A stretch of DNA of 47,131 nt from Ureibacillus sp. (GCA_031178355.1 JAPSJC010000011.1:1-47131), one strand, 5' to 3'; shown: positions 37,763-46,497, counted from the stretch's first letter. Program-made: numbers and translations. Notes: generated from the sequence alone by a model not told the origin.

Positions 37763-38350
37763 TCATCCTTTCTTTGACTGGAGTGCCTTCATAAAACGAG
37801 CAATTTTTTTGTCAGTATGTCTTTTCTCTATTGAATATTTTATCAAAAAATTACTGAATGTTGTTGCGCCAATAATTTCATCATTTGTTTCATATTCTAC
37901 CTCAAAATCATCACGGTTCAAATAATAGGAGTGATCTAATACAAGAATCCCTTGTTCATATGGTATTTCAACACGGTCAGTTGTAAGGGTACCAAATACT
38001 TTTAACTCTTCAATTGGTATTTGTAATTGTTTTAATTTGTCCTTAACAGATGGGGCAGGGAAGGAATTTCCTTCTAATATATTGAATGCATCCTCGCGAG
38101 TTAATGCATCAGTTGTTTCTAGATACGTATGTTCTGATGTTTTTTCTTTTAATGTACAAACTACTTTAGTTTTTGTCTCCCTAATTCTTAATCCACTAAA
38201 TAACTCTTTCAAATGCCAGTCAGGTGTATCTAAATAGTGATTCACTTGGCGTTTAATCATGTTTTGATCAATCTTAAACTCATTAAGAAGCAGTTCATAT
38301 TGCTCTTTTGTAAGTAAATTTTTAAACTCAATTTCAATTTCTTGACTCAT
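37763..38350 (-). CDS. yjbK: CYTH-domain protein, YjbK homologue
   Basis: This 195-residue protein begins with the CYTH signature EIEIEFKNLL (ExExK), which with later charged strands lines a tunnel for metal and triphosphate binding. Further family patterns are NHYLDTPDWHLKELFSGLRIRE, KVVCTLKEK and KKIARFMKAL at the end. CYTH enzymes hydrolyse triphosphates or make cyclic nucleotides; YjbK-type members are probable triphosphatases, and the substrate is unknown. It lies divergently from yjbL and upstream of the SLT gene, as in B. subtilis. Being near an alarmone synthetase makes a nucleotide-related role plausible but unproven. Confidence 0.88.
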   Translation of the reverse strand: MSQEIEIEFKNLLTKEQYELLLNEFKIDQNMIKRQVNHYLDTPDWHLKELFSGLRIRETKTKVVCTLKEKTSEHTYLETTDALTREDAFNILEGNSFPAPSVKDKLKQLQIPIEELKVFGTLTTDRVEIPYEQGILVLDHSYYLNRDDFEVEYETNDEIIGATTFSNFLIKYSIEKRHTDKKIARFMKALQSKKG

Positions 38351-38464
38351 CGGGTTCTTCCTCTCTGTAGAAATCTACACATAATTTCAATTATTCTTTT
38401 TCTCATAATAGTAAGTGCTATGTTAAAATATGAAATGAATAGTGACCATGAAGGGATGTAACAT

Positions 38465-38857
38465 ATGCGTAAAACATATAAAATTGAACATTCTCAATTT
38501 GTACATAATAATCTTCATCTTAGTTTAAACGATATTGATGAAGAAAAACAATTTCAACCTGCGGGTCAAGTACTTGCTGATTCTGATAATAAGTCTTTTA
38601 TTTATCTACTAGAGGATGGAGAACAGTATAGTTATCTAAGTTTACCAAACACTCTATGGAAAGATTTGGTGGAATTATTAAAAACAGAACAAGATCCGTA
38701 TTTACAAATTGGTAACCAAACTATTGAGTTACAAGGATTTAATGAAGAGCTTAGAGCGCTAGTATACAATATTGAAGGCAACGATAATTACGGTAATGAC
38801 TTCGTATTATTGGTTGAAGAAATATTCAAATCCATTTTAAAGACAGATATCGAATAA
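38465..38857 (+). CDS. yjbL: UPF0738 family protein, YjbL homologue
   Basis: This 130-residue soluble protein has acidic character and no membrane helix. It belongs by position and pattern to UPF0738: a start with KTYKIEHSQFVHNNLHLSLNDI-type residues, then SFIYLLEDGEQYSYLSLP and a C-terminal NIEGNDNYGNDFVLLVEEIF. The function is unknown. The ribosome site AAGGGATG lies just before the ATG. It precedes the alarmone synthetase gene by about 70 bases and is probably part of the same transcript. Confidence 0.82.
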   Translation: MRKTYKIEHSQFVHNNLHLSLNDIDEEKQFQPAGQVLADSDNKSFIYLLEDGEQYSYLSLPNTLWKDLVELLKTEQDPYLQIGNQTIELQGFNEELRALVYNIEGNDNYGNDFVLLVEEIFKSILKTDIE

Positions 38858-38926
38858 TAACTATTAGAAAAATGGTAATGAATCAGCATGCATTGAAGTA
38901 CTGACTTTATGCTGGGAGGAATTTCT

Positions 38927-39598
38927 ATGGGACAATGGGATTTGTTTTTAAGTCCATATAAACAAGCTGTTGATGAACTAAAGATAAAATTTAAAGGTAT
39001 GCGTACTCAGTTTGGGATTCAGGGGAATACTTCACCTATTGAATTTGTTACTGGTCGTGTGAAGCCTTTAGCAAGTATATATGATAAAACCCGTGAAAAG
39101 GGTATAAGGTTTGAACCGTCTCCGCAATTGGCTACTGAAATGCAGGATATTGCTGGATTACGTATTATGTGTCAATTTGTTGATGATATTTCAACCGTAA
39201 CCGATTTAATTAGACAAAGAGACGATCTAAGGGTAATTGAAGAAATTGATTATATAGCACATAAAAAGCCTAGTGGATATCGCTCATATCATATGATTGT
39301 GGAATATCCTGTTGAAACGATTCATGGTAAATTAAAAGTATTAGCTGAGATACAAATACGTACGTTGGCAATGAACTTCTGGGCCTCCATTGAACATTCT
39401 TTAAATTATAAATATAATGGGATATTCCCAGAAGAAATTAAAAATAGGTTACAGAGAGCCGCGGAGGCAGCGTTTCGACTTGATGAAGAAATGTCCTCCA
39501 TTCGAAGTGAAATTCAAGAAGCACAAGCCTATTTTAGTGAAGTAAAAGAAGCAACTAATCCAGCGATTCCTACGAAACAGGAAAAGGAGCGTGAATAA
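38927..39598 (+). CDS. relQ: Small alarmone synthetase RelQ/SAS1 (YjbM homologue)
   Basis: This GTP pyrophosphokinase makes (p)ppGpp from ATP and GTP/GDP. It is a synthetase-only protein of 223 residues without hydrolase, TGS or ACT domains. Visible motifs are [53 protein letters not shown], and [23 protein letters not shown] with the catalytic Glu. The longer frame from 38909 was not used because GGGAGGA at 38914-38920 sits before the ATG at 38927. It is followed one base later by the NAD kinase gene, as yjbM-yjbN are in B. subtilis. Confidence 0.94.
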   Translation: MGQWDLFLSPYKQAVDELKIKFKGMRTQFGIQGNTSPIEFVTGRVKPLASIYDKTREKGIRFEPSPQLATEMQDIAGLRIMCQFVDDISTVTDLIRQRDDLRVIEEIDYIAHKKPSGYRSYHMIVEYPVETIHGKLKVLAEIQIRTLAMNFWASIEHSLNYKYNGIFPEEIKNRLQRAAEAAFRLDEEMSSIRSEIQEAQAYFSEVKEATNPAIPTKQEKERE

Positions 39599-39599
39599 T

Positions 39600-40394
39600 A
39601 TGAAATTTTCTATTCAATCACGCAGAGATTCTCAATCTAATGAATTACGGGATCTCGCAAAAGCATATTTGCAAGATTTTGGTTTAACTTTTGATGAAGA
39701 AGAGCCAGACATTGTCATATCCATTGGTGGTGATGGCACTTTACTACACGCTTTTCATAGACATGCACATCGTTTAGACAGAGTAGCATTTGTAGGTATC
39801 CATACAGGGCATTTAGGATTTTATGCTGATTGGAAACCTTCTGAACTTGAAAAGTTAGTATTATCAATAGCTAAGAAGGAATTTAATGTAGTTGAATACC
39901 CGCTCCTCGAAATAAAAGTTCATCATAATAATTCTGATACAACTACGTATTTAGCGTTAAATGAGGCAACTGTTAAGTCACCAGACATTACGCTAGTTAT
40001 GGATATTGAATTGAATGGTAATCATTTTGAACGTTTTAGAGGGGATGGTTTATGTCTATCTACACCATCGGGGAGTACCGCTTATAATAAGGCATTAGGT
40101 GGAGCTATTATTCACCCAACATTACAAGCATTCCAATTAACTGAAATGGCTTCTATTAATAACCGGGTGTTCCGTACAGTGGGTGCGTCTTTAGTGATGC
40201 CCGCTCATCATAATTGTACATTGAAGCCAGTTACTAATCAGAGACTTATGATGACAGTAGATCATATTCAACTTATTCATACCGATTTAGAATCCATTTC
40301 CTTCAATGTGGCGACTGAAAAAGTTCGGTTTGCAAGATTTAGACCTTTTCCATTTTGGGAACGAGTACATGAATCTTTCGTAGCAAACGAATAA
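39600..40394 (+). CDS. ppnK: NAD kinase
   Basis: NAD kinase phosphorylates NAD to NADP. The 264-residue product has the GGDGT motif at residues 43-47 ([13 protein letters not shown]), the NE/D motif [10 protein letters not shown], and the glycine-rich [17 protein letters not shown]. An in-frame GTG at 39591 lies almost on top of AAGGAG (39584-39589), so the ATG ten bases after it is the likely start. It corresponds to B. subtilis YjbN/PpnKA. The packing with relQ and rluD indicates one operon linking alarmone, NADP and ribosome modification genes. Confidence 0.95.
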   Translation: MKFSIQSRRDSQSNELRDLAKAYLQDFGLTFDEEEPDIVISIGGDGTLLHAFHRHAHRLDRVAFVGIHTGHLGFYADWKPSELEKLVLSIAKKEFNVVEYPLLEIKVHHNNSDTTTYLALNEATVKSPDITLVMDIELNGNHFERFRGDGLCLSTPSGSTAYNKALGGAIIHPTLQAFQLTEMASINNRVFRTVGASLVMPAHHNCTLKPVTNQRLMMTVDHIQLIHTDLESISFNVATEKVRFARFRPFPFWERVHESFVANE

Positions 40395-40407
40395 AATGGA
40401 GAACATA

Positions 40408-41307
40408 ATGGATAGAAGATTTCAAATGACATTTCAAGCTTTAAAAGATGGGGAATTACTCCGCGATGCTATTGTAAAACAAGGTATTTCAAAAAGAGGC
40501 CTTACATCTATAAAGTATCGTGGAGGAGACATTCTTGTAAATGGAGAAGAAAAGACTGTCCGCTATCCTTTGCAAAAAGGGGATCAAATCACCATCATAT
40601 TTCCATTGGAACAAGTTAGTGAAGGATTAATACCGGAAAATGGGATATTGGACATTGTTTATGAAGATGAAGCTCTTCTAATCATAAATAAACCTCCATT
40701 TGTTAATACAATACCATCAAAAGAACATCCGACTGGGAGTATTGCAAATTTTGTTTGCGGGTACTTTAAGGAAAAAGGGATTCATTCAACAGTACATATT
40801 GTGACACGATTAGATCGTGATACATCTGGTTTAATGTGTATTGCTAAACATAGTCATATTCATCATTTAATGGGTGTGCAACAAAAAAGACAACAAATAA
40901 ATAAGCAATATGAAGCAATAGTACATGGACATCTAGTCGAAGAGAAATATTCCATTGTTGCACCAATAGGTCGGAAAGAAACAAGTATAATAGAACGAGA
41001 AGTGCGAAATGATGGTCAGTTTGCACATACAGATGTAAAGGTGATCCAGAGAGGCTACTATAACAATGAGCCAATTACCCATGTGAGATTAACATTGCAT
41101 ACAGGAAAAACACATCAAATTCGTGTGCATATGGCGTATTTAGGACATCCTCTTGTAGGAGATGAATTGTATGGTGGTAGTCGAGAGTTTTATGATAGAC
41201 ATGCGCTTCACTGCGTATATCTAGAAATGAATCATCCAATTACAAATAAGAGAATAACTTTTTTAAGTGAAGTACTTGAAACAATGAAAAAAATACTAAA
41301 TAATTAG
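40408..41307 (+). CDS. RluD-family pseudouridine synthase (YjbO homologue)
   Basis: The roughly 299-residue enzyme isomerises uridines in RNA, probably 23S rRNA. The N-terminal region (about 1-75) is S4-like; the catalytic domain has INKPPFVNTIPS, the active-site Asp136 in VTRLDRDTSGL, and RLTLHTGKTHQIRVHMAYLGHPLVGDELYG. ATG codons at 40396 and 40408 are in frame; GGAG at 40398-40401 favours the second. It is the last gene of the yjbL-relQ-ppnK-rluD transcript, and its stop codon lies in the left arm of the terminator. The exact target uridine cannot be told from sequence. Confidence 0.9.
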   Translation: MDRRFQMTFQALKDGELLRDAIVKQGISKRGLTSIKYRGGDILVNGEEKTVRYPLQKGDQITIIFPLEQVSEGLIPENGILDIVYEDEALLIINKPPFVNTIPSKEHPTGSIANFVCGYFKEKGIHSTVHIVTRLDRDTSGLMCIAKHSHIHHLMGVQQKRQQINKQYEAIVHGHLVEEKYSIVAPIGRKETSIIEREVRNDGQFAHTDVKVIQRGYYNNEPITHVRLTLHTGKTHQIRVHMAYLGHPLVGDELYGGSREFYDRHALHCVYLEMNHPITNKRITFLSEVLETMKKILNN

Positions 41308-41342
41308 ATGTTCGAATATTTACTTTCGAACATCTTTTTTCT
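41306..41342 (+). terminator. Terminator after the pseudouridine synthase gene
   Basis: AGATGTTCGAA (41306-41316) pairs with TTCGAACATCT (41325-41335), followed by TTTTTTCT. The left arm includes part of the stop codon. Confidence 0.93.
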
Positions 41343-41488
41343 GGAAAATAATTAATCCAAATTGTTTATTTATCCATTTACTTCTTAGGTAATTCGAGTC
41401 AAAATGGTAAGTGTTAAATATAGCCACAATTTTAATAACGTGAAAATGGTATGATTATAGTGAAATAATTTGAGAGGAGGGGACAAGT

Positions 41489-42862
41489 ATGAGAGAACAA
41501 CAAAATGATTATGAAATGGAGTTAAATGAAGACTTTCTCCGAGAACTGTTACTTAATGGCAACATTGAAGAGTTTCGTGAAAAGTATTTAACACTACATG
41601 AGTATGATCAGGCCCAATTTTATGAGAAGGTGGGACCTGATATACGACAGTTCATCTACCATTTTTTGTCCCCTCAAGAGATTGCTTTGATCTTTGAGTC
41701 TGTTGAAATTGGTGATGAAGAGTATGAAGCATATTTAAATGAAATGGAAACGTCTTACGCTGCAGAAATGCTTTCGTATATGAATACTGATGATGCCGTA
41801 GACGTGTTAAATGAACTAGATCAAGAACAACGTGATAGTTTTCTAGACATGATGGATAGTGAAACAGTCGAGGAATTTCAAGAACTTCTAGCTTATGAGG
41901 AATACACAGCCGGGGCCATCATGACCACTGAGTATGTTTCGATTTTAGAAAATTCAACTGTACGCTCTGCGATGGCAGTTTTACGTAATGAAGCACCTAA
42001 TGCAGAGACTATCTACTATGTATTCGTCGTTGATGATCTACACAGACTTACGGGGATTATTTCACTACGTGATTTAATTGTTTCGAGTGAAGATACACTA
42101 ATCCGAGAAATAATGAATGAACGAGTTGTCTATGTAAATGTCAAAGATGATCAAGAACATGTCGCACAAATTGTAAAAGATTATGATTTTTTAGCAGTAC
42201 CAGTAGTTGCTGAAAATTATGAACTTGTAGGAATTATTACAGTCGATGATATCATTGACGTTATCGATGAAGAAGCATCTGATGACTATTCAAAATTAGC
42301 CGGTATTTCTGATGTGGATGATGTAGATGTTAGCCCATTTAAGGCAGCAAAGAAAAGGTTGCCATGGCTGATTATGTTGCTATTTTTAGGTACATTAACA
42401 GCATCATTAATGTCTAGGTTTGAAGCTACATTAGATCAAGTTGCACTTCTAGCGCTGTTTATTCCCTTAATATCAGGAACTTCAGGTAATAGCGGTACAC
42501 AAGCACTAGCGGTTGCGGTGCGCGGAATTGCGACTGGTGAAATAGACGGTAAAAATAAGTTTAAATTATTAATTCGTGAGATTTGCACTGGCCTTATCAC
42601 TGGGATCGTATGTGGACTTGTAGTAGTTGGAATTATTTATATATGGCAACATGAACTTATAATTGGTTTATTAGTGGGTGCTGCAATTTGCTGTTCAATT
42701 TTAGTAGCAACTATTGCAGGGTCTTTTATTCCTTTACTTATTCATAAATTAGGTGTAGACCCAGCTGTTGCATCAGGTCCATTTATTACAACATTAAATG
42801 ATATTACAAGTATTTTGATATATTTAGGATTAGCAACAACATTTATTTCACAGATTATGTAA
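41489..42862 (+). CDS. mgtE: Magnesium transporter MgtE
   Basis: MgtE is a gated Mg2+ channel. The 457 residues match the family: an N-terminal helical Mg2+-sensing domain (to about residue 135), two CBS domains (about 135-260, with TGIISLRDLIV and VGIITVDDIIDVIDEE), a plug helix, and five C-terminal membrane helices with the conserved SGTSGNSGTQALAVAVRGIATGEI. The ribosome site GAGAGGAGGGG is strong. No M-box riboswitch is visible in the 145-base leader, unlike the B. subtilis mgtE gene. The gene stands alone between the rluD terminator and the spore cluster. Confidence 0.95.
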   Translation: MREQQNDYEMELNEDFLRELLLNGNIEEFREKYLTLHEYDQAQFYEKVGPDIRQFIYHFLSPQEIALIFESVEIGDEEYEAYLNEMETSYAAEMLSYMNTDDAVDVLNELDQEQRDSFLDMMDSETVEEFQELLAYEEYTAGAIMTTEYVSILENSTVRSAMAVLRNEAPNAETIYYVFVVDDLHRLTGIISLRDLIVSSEDTLIREIMNERVVYVNVKDDQEHVAQIVKDYDFLAVPVVAENYELVGIITVDDIIDVIDEEASDDYSKLAGISDVDDVDVSPFKAAKKRLPWLIMLLFLGTLTASLMSRFEATLDQVALLALFIPLISGTSGNSGTQALAVAVRGIATGEIDGKNKFKLLIREICTGLITGIVCGLVVVGIIYIWQHELIIGLLVGAAICCSILVATIAGSFIPLLIHKLGVDPAVASGPFITTLNDITSILIYLGLATTFISQIM

Positions 42863-42976
42863 ACATAACTGTTGTGACAAATTTGAAAAAAATTTTCATT
42901 CTATGTATTAACCTATAGGTTTAAGTCACGAATTATTTCCTTTTGCATATTTATATGAAAAAAGGGATGTGCAAAA

Positions 42977-43336
42977 TTGGAAATTCAAGAACCGAAACTT
43001 TTTATTCAAAGTCCACCATTTTACTTTGTTGATGTGAATGAAACGGCAGCAGTTCAAGAACAAACATTCTTTGAGGAAAGTACGTCAGTTTACGAAATTT
43101 CTAGAACTGAAAAAATTGATACATTACAAAATGAAGTCGTTTTTAGGCAATTAAATTATTTTTCTCAACCACTTTATCGAAACCGAAATTATATGTTTCA
43201 TTTAGAAGATGGAGAAAAAATTATCGGCAAAATTGAAGAATTAGATGGTGTCAATGTAAAGGTCAAAACACCTAATAATTTAATCATCATTGACGGTAAT
43301 AATATTAAAGCAATTACTATTACTAGAGCGTATTAA
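42977..43336 (+). CDS. Possible CotO-like spore coat protein
   Basis: The 119-residue acidic protein has a low-complexity N-terminal half and a C-terminal beta-rich segment, YMFHLEDGEKIIGKIEELDGVNVKVKTPNNLIIIDGNNIKAITI, resembling a small SH3/Sm-like fold. It lies next to a convergent CotY/CotZ gene, the neighbourhood of cotO (yjbX) in Bacillus, but it is about half the length of B. subtilis CotO and I do not recognise it with certainty. AC (in TCACG) 16 bases before CATATTTATA near 42947 is compatible with a mother-cell sigma-K-like promoter. The start is a TTG; the ribosome site is weak (AAGGGATG). Confidence 0.5.
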   Translation: MEIQEPKLFIQSPPFYFVDVNETAAVQEQTFFEESTSVYEISRTEKIDTLQNEVVFRQLNYFSQPLYRNRNYMFHLEDGEKIIGKIEELDGVNVKVKTPNNLIIIDGNNIKAITITRAY

Positions 43337-43345
43337 ATATTAAAG

Positions 43346-43384
43346 AACGGCAAATTCTATGAATGAATTTGTCGTTTTTTTATT
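43346..43384 (+). terminator. Terminator after the CotO-like gene
   Basis: AACGGCAAATTC pairs with GAATTTGTCGTT (one G-U) around a 7-base loop, followed by TTTTTTT. Confidence 0.9.
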
Positions 43385-43389
43385 GTTTA

Positions 43390-43422
43390 CAAAAAAATGG
43401 CTAACTCTATATAGAGTTAGCC
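43390..43422 (-). terminator. Terminator of the cotZ-like gene
   Basis: A perfect 24-base palindrome (43399-43422) is followed on the minus strand by ATTTTTTT. The two terminators lie back to back between convergent genes. Confidence 0.9.
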
Positions 43423-43431
43423 TCTTTATAA

Positions 43432-43983
43432 TTAGTTACAAATATTTAAGTCAACATCTGCAACACATTGAATAGCTGTGAAGTTATCTAAGTTTACTGT
43501 AACACAAGTTTCCGTTTTTCTAAATCTTCTAATATCACCGAATACTTCTGGGTTTAGATTATCATTTCCATCTTCTGCAGCGAAAATTAGTTCGTCACCA
43601 ACTTCAACATCAACTTCAACTTCTGGCGACTCTAATTCTTCGCCAACTCCAATTGGAGCAAGTGCGCGTAATGTCGCACAACAGCCAAATACATCTTCTA
43701 CACGGAAGAATGGTGTGAAGAAGAAAGATCCACCTCTTCTTGCTACAACTTTGAACGGTTTACCCAGTTCATCTAATAACATGAACACACGTGTATCGGC
43801 ATTTCTTGTACGGTGCGAAAGTCCTCCTAGTGGTTCAAGGAAGCAACTTGTTCCACAAGTATCGCAATCATGACGAACTGCCTCATTTTGAATTTTTAAG
43901 ATGGATTTCACAACTTCACAAATGCAACCACGGTTTCTATCACCATGGAATGAACTACTTTCTTGGTTTTTACCACAACCCAT
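43432..43983 (-). CDS. cotZ: Spore coat protein CotY/CotZ family
   Basis: The 183-residue cysteine-rich protein matches the CotY/CotZ/ExsY family of spore crust proteins. Motifs in order: CICEVVKSILKIQNEAV, HDCDTCGTSCFLEPLGG, FMLLDELGKPFKVVA, FFFTPFFRVEDVFGCCATLRAL, then IRRFRKTETCVTVNLDNFTAIQCV near the C terminus. These proteins self-assemble into the outermost coat/exosporium layer through disulfides. A CATATTGTA sequence about 35 bases upstream fits a sigma-K -10 element. Whether it is CotZ or CotY cannot be settled from the sequence; B. subtilis has both. Confidence 0.88.
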   Translation of the reverse strand: MGCGKNQESSSFHGDRNRGCICEVVKSILKIQNEAVRHDCDTCGTSCFLEPLGGLSHRTRNADTRVFMLLDELGKPFKVVARRGGSFFFTPFFRVEDVFGCCATLRALAPIGVGEELESPEVEVDVEVGDELIFAAEDGNDNLNPEVFGDIRRFRKTETCVTVNLDNFTAIQCVADVDLNICN

Positions 43984-44016
43984 TTAAATTCACCTCTCTT
44001 GTATTTTGCTTCAATC

Positions 44017-44025
44017 TACAATATG
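44017..44025 (-). promoter_or_regulatory. Putative sigma-K -10 element of cotZ
   Basis: On the minus strand CATATTGTA fits CATANNNTA exactly, placed before the AGAGGTG ribosome site. No clear -35 is seen. Late mother-cell expression is expected for a crust protein. Confidence 0.55.
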
Positions 44026-44204
44026 TCGAAATGATTCAGAAAACCGGGCTATCGACTATGGGCGCTAAATTTTGGCCTAAAATTTTTTGTTTACTTATAA
44101 AAACTAGGATGCAACAAAAAACTAATCATGATAGCACATTTGGTTAAATCAAGAATAGATTCCTTTAAAACAGTGAAGAATAATTAAAAAAAGGGGGTTG
44201 GAAT

Positions 44205-44612
44205 TTGAAAAAAATTACATTTTTCTTCTTCGTCCCTTTATTACTAGTAGCAGGCTGTTCAGGTAATGAGAAAACGATTGAGGTTTATGACGTTTTTGAT
44301 GATGCTGAAAACCGAGTTGAAATACGGGAAGTACTGGATAGTAATGAAGAAATATATAGTGGCACAGCAATTTTTATTAAAGAACAGTTGCTTGTGGCAG
44401 TGCAAGCTAACCCTTGGCTTGATTTTAAAAAAGAAAGTATTGAAGAAGAACTTTCAAAAGAAGTAGAAAAACGTTTTCCAGATTTAAATGTGTTAGTCTC
44501 TGCAGATTACAAGATATATTGGGAAGCCAATAAACTAGTAAATGAAGAAGACCAACAAAAAGTGAGTGATCAAGTAGAAAAATTAAAAAATTTAATTAAG
44601 GAGGAAACGTAA
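44205..44612 (+). CDS. YhcN/YlaJ-type sporulation lipoprotein
   Basis: This 135-residue protein has a signal peptide with lipobox LVAGC (Cys18) and a mature acidic domain rich in Glu and Lys with the pattern GTAIFIKEQLLVAVQANPWLDFKKESIEEELSKEVEKRFPDLNVLVSADY, typical of the YhcN/YlaJ family of spore-membrane lipoproteins. It is the first gene of an operon with spoVAC, spoVAD and spoVAE: its TAA overlaps the next ATG. The start is a TTG behind AAGGGGGTTGG. Lipoproteins of this family occur in the mobile spoVA2 operons. A CATGATA sequence at 44127-44133 could be a sigma-G -10, but its -35 is poor. Confidence 0.75.
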   Translation: MKKITFFFFVPLLLVAGCSGNEKTIEVYDVFDDAENRVEIREVLDSNEEIYSGTAIFIKEQLLVAVQANPWLDFKKESIEEELSKEVEKRFPDLNVLVSADYKIYWEANKLVNEEDQQKVSDQVEKLKNLIKEET

Positions 44613-45067
44613 TGGAGCCAAAAGAGTACCAAGATCTTGAGAAGCAGGTTACTCCTCCTATTCCATATTTAAAGAATGCTTTAAAGGCATTTTTTGTAGG
44701 CGGTATTATTTGCACAATAGGACATGCAGTTACTTATTTCTATATTATTTTTTTTGATTTTACAGAGAAAACGGTTGGGAACCCTACAGTTTCCACGATG
44801 ATATTCTTTTCCATGTTATTAACTGGCTTTGGATTATATAAAAAGCTTGGTCAATATGCAGCTGCAGGTAGCGCAGTGCCTGTTACAGGTTTTGGTAATG
44901 CGGTCATTTCAGCTGCAATAGAACATCGTACAGAAGGGGTCGTACTAGGAATTGGTGGAAACATATTCAAATTAGCAGGAACTGTTATTTTATTTGGTGT
45001 TGCATCTGCTTTTTTTGTTGCCCTTATTAAACTAATTCTTGTTTCGATAGGTGTTGTTCAATGGTAA
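44612..45067 (+). CDS. spoVAC: Stage V sporulation protein AC
   Basis: SpoVAC is a membrane channel component that carries Ca-dipicolinate into, and during germination out of, the spore core. The 151 residues have about four membrane helices and match SpoVAC: KNALKAFFVGGIICTIGHAV, FFDFTEKTVGNPTVSTMIFFSMLLTGFGLYKKLGQYAAAGSAVPVTGFGNAVISAAIEHRTEGVVLGIGGNIFKLAG in order, and a hydrophobic C terminus. The ATG overlaps the lipoprotein stop by one base and follows AAGGAGG. spoVAD starts within its last seven bases. SpoVAC has been shown to be mechanosensitive in B. subtilis. Confidence 0.95.
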   Translation: MEPKEYQDLEKQVTPPIPYLKNALKAFFVGGIICTIGHAVTYFYIIFFDFTEKTVGNPTVSTMIFFSMLLTGFGLYKKLGQYAAAGSAVPVTGFGNAVISAAIEHRTEGVVLGIGGNIFKLAGTVILFGVASAFFVALIKLILVSIGVVQW

Positions 45068-46056
45068 TCGTATTTCAATCAAAACCATCCATATTAGCTA
45101 GCAGTGCTGTAGCTGGTCCATTAGAAAAGAAAAGTGTTTTTTATTCTTATTTTGATTCTGTTGTTGAAGATGAACGATGGAATGAAAAAACGAATGAGCA
45201 AGGCCATGCAAAGATGATTCTAGAAGCAAGTAATATTGTTATGAAAAAGGCGAACATCGAAAATCTAGACGTAGATTACTTTTTAAGTGGTGACTTAGTC
45301 AATCAAATGACTCCATCAAATTTTGCAGCTAGGGAATTGGCTATTTCATTTATAGGATTATTTTCTGCTTGTGCAACTTCTGTATCGTCAGTAATTATTG
45401 CGAGTTTATTAACTGAGTTAGGAGCTTCACAATATGCTATTGCAGGTGCAGCAAGTCAGCATAACGCAATCGAACGTCAATTTCGTTACCCTAATTATTA
45501 TGGTGGCCCTAAACCAGCTACCTCACAGTGGACTGTAACAGCTGCGGGATATGCACTTGTAGGGAAACACAACCCTGAATATCCTTCAATTGTTGCAGCA
45601 ACAGTTGGTAAAGTTGTCGATTATGGAGATGTAAACCCAATGCATATGGGTGGAGCAATGGCGCCAGCAGCTTTTGATACAATCACAGCGCATCTAAAAA
45701 AGCGTAATCAAAAGTTTCAAGATTACGATTTAATTATGACTGGTGATTTAGGGAAAATCGGGTTAAAGATATTAAAAGCAATGCTCGCACAAACAGGTGT
45801 AAAGCCGGAAGAATTACAATTACTAAGGGATGCAGGAGCTGAATTCTACGGAGAAGATGAAGCCTTTTTAGCTGGGGCAAGTGGAGCGGGATGTTCAGCA
45901 TCTGTCTACTTCAGTTATATTATTCAACAATTAAAAACTGGTCGATTTAAACGTGTGTTACTGTGTGCAACAGGAGCCCTCCTTTCCCCTTTATCGTTTC
46001 AACAAGGTGAATCGATACCATGTACTGCACATGCAATTGAAATGACAATGGAGTGA
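45061..46056 (+). CDS. spoVAD: Stage V sporulation protein AD
   Basis: The 331-residue SpoVAD binds Ca-dipicolinate and has a thiolase-like fold. Motifs match: FQSKPSILASSAVAGPLEKK at the N terminus, DYFLSGDLVNQM, FGACS-like SACATSVSSVI, HNAIERQFRYPNYYGGPKPATSQWTVTAAG, MGGAMAPAAFDTI, MTGDLGKIG, and GASGAGCSASVYFSYI near the C terminus. It overlaps spoVAC by seven bases (translational coupling) with a weak ribosome site (ATAGGTG). spoVAE follows after seven bases. Confidence 0.95.
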   Translation: MVIVFQSKPSILASSAVAGPLEKKSVFYSYFDSVVEDERWNEKTNEQGHAKMILEASNIVMKKANIENLDVDYFLSGDLVNQMTPSNFAARELAISFIGLFSACATSVSSVIIASLLTELGASQYAIAGAASQHNAIERQFRYPNYYGGPKPATSQWTVTAAGYALVGKHNPEYPSIVAATVGKVVDYGDVNPMHMGGAMAPAAFDTITAHLKKRNQKFQDYDLIMTGDLGKIGLKILKAMLAQTGVKPEELQLLRDAGAEFYGEDEAFLAGASGAGCSASVYFSYIIQQLKTGRFKRVLLCATGALLSPLSFQQGESIPCTAHAIEMTME

Positions 46057-46063
46057 AGCGAAC

Positions 46064-46432
46064 ATGATTTTCATTGATTTTCTCATAGCCTTTGTAATTG
46101 GAGGTATCATTTGCTTAATTGGCCAACTAATTATGGACTATGGCAAATTAACTCCAGGTCATACTTTATCTATTTTAGTTGTTGCAGGTTCAATTTTTTC
46201 AGGTTTAGGGCTATATCAACCACTAATCGATTTAGCTGGCGCAGGTGCTACGATTCCAATTACATCATTTGGACATTCACTCACCCAAGGTGCGATAGCT
46301 GAAGCGGAAAAGCATGGTTGGGTTGGTGTTCTAACTGGAATGTTTGAAGTGACTAGCTCAGGGATAAGTGCTGCGATTGTGTTTGGATTTATTGCAGCTT
46401 TTATTTTTAAACCAAAAGGAAAAGTAAACTAG
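46064..46432 (+). CDS. spoVAE: Stage V sporulation protein AE (SpoVAEb type)
   Basis: This 122-residue membrane protein has about four helices. Typical motifs are AFVIGGIICLIGQLIMDYGKLTPGHTLSILVVAGSIFSGLGLYQPLIDLAGAGATIPITSFGHSLTQGAIAEA in order, matching the SpoVAEb half of B. subtilis SpoVAE. It completes the channel with SpoVAC and SpoVAD. The ribosome site GGAGTG lies in the spoVAD end. The operon stops here: no spoVAA, spoVAB, spoVAEa or spoVAF homologues follow. Only three of the usual proteins are present, so this could be a second, spoVA2-like operon rather than the main one. Confidence 0.93.
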   Translation: MIFIDFLIAFVIGGIICLIGQLIMDYGKLTPGHTLSILVVAGSIFSGLGLYQPLIDLAGAGATIPITSFGHSLTQGAIAEAEKHGWVGVLTGMFEVTSSGISAAIVFGFIAAFIFKPKGKVN

Positions 46433-46444
46433 ACTAATACCCCA

Positions 46445-46472
46445 ACTTTTTCGTTGTACCTAGCATAGGATA
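46445..46472 (+). promoter_or_regulatory. Putative sigma-K promoter of the YjcZ-type gene
   Basis: AC at 46445-46446 is 17 bases from CATAGGATA at 46464-46472, an exact fit to the sigma-K pattern (AC, then CATANNNTA). Confidence 0.7.
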
Positions 46473-46497
46473 CAAAGTAAAAAGGAGGGGATTTTTT

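Noticed and set aside
41343-41488. M-box magnesium riboswitch before mgtE
   Set aside because: The gap is only about 145 bases and shows no terminator hairpin or M-box-like core; nothing supports a riboswitch.
43478-43873. A 131-residue plus-strand ORF opposite cotZ, and a second of 118 residues at 43791-44147
   Set aside because: Both are shadows. The minus strand encodes a clear CotY/CotZ protein with terminator and ribosome site; these ORFs have Ser/Thr-rich or mixed composition and no ribosome sites.
44127-44133. Sigma-G promoter of the spoVA operon at CATGATA
   Set aside because: The -10 fits CATNHTA, but no -35 at 17-18 bases upstream fits; not listed as a feature.
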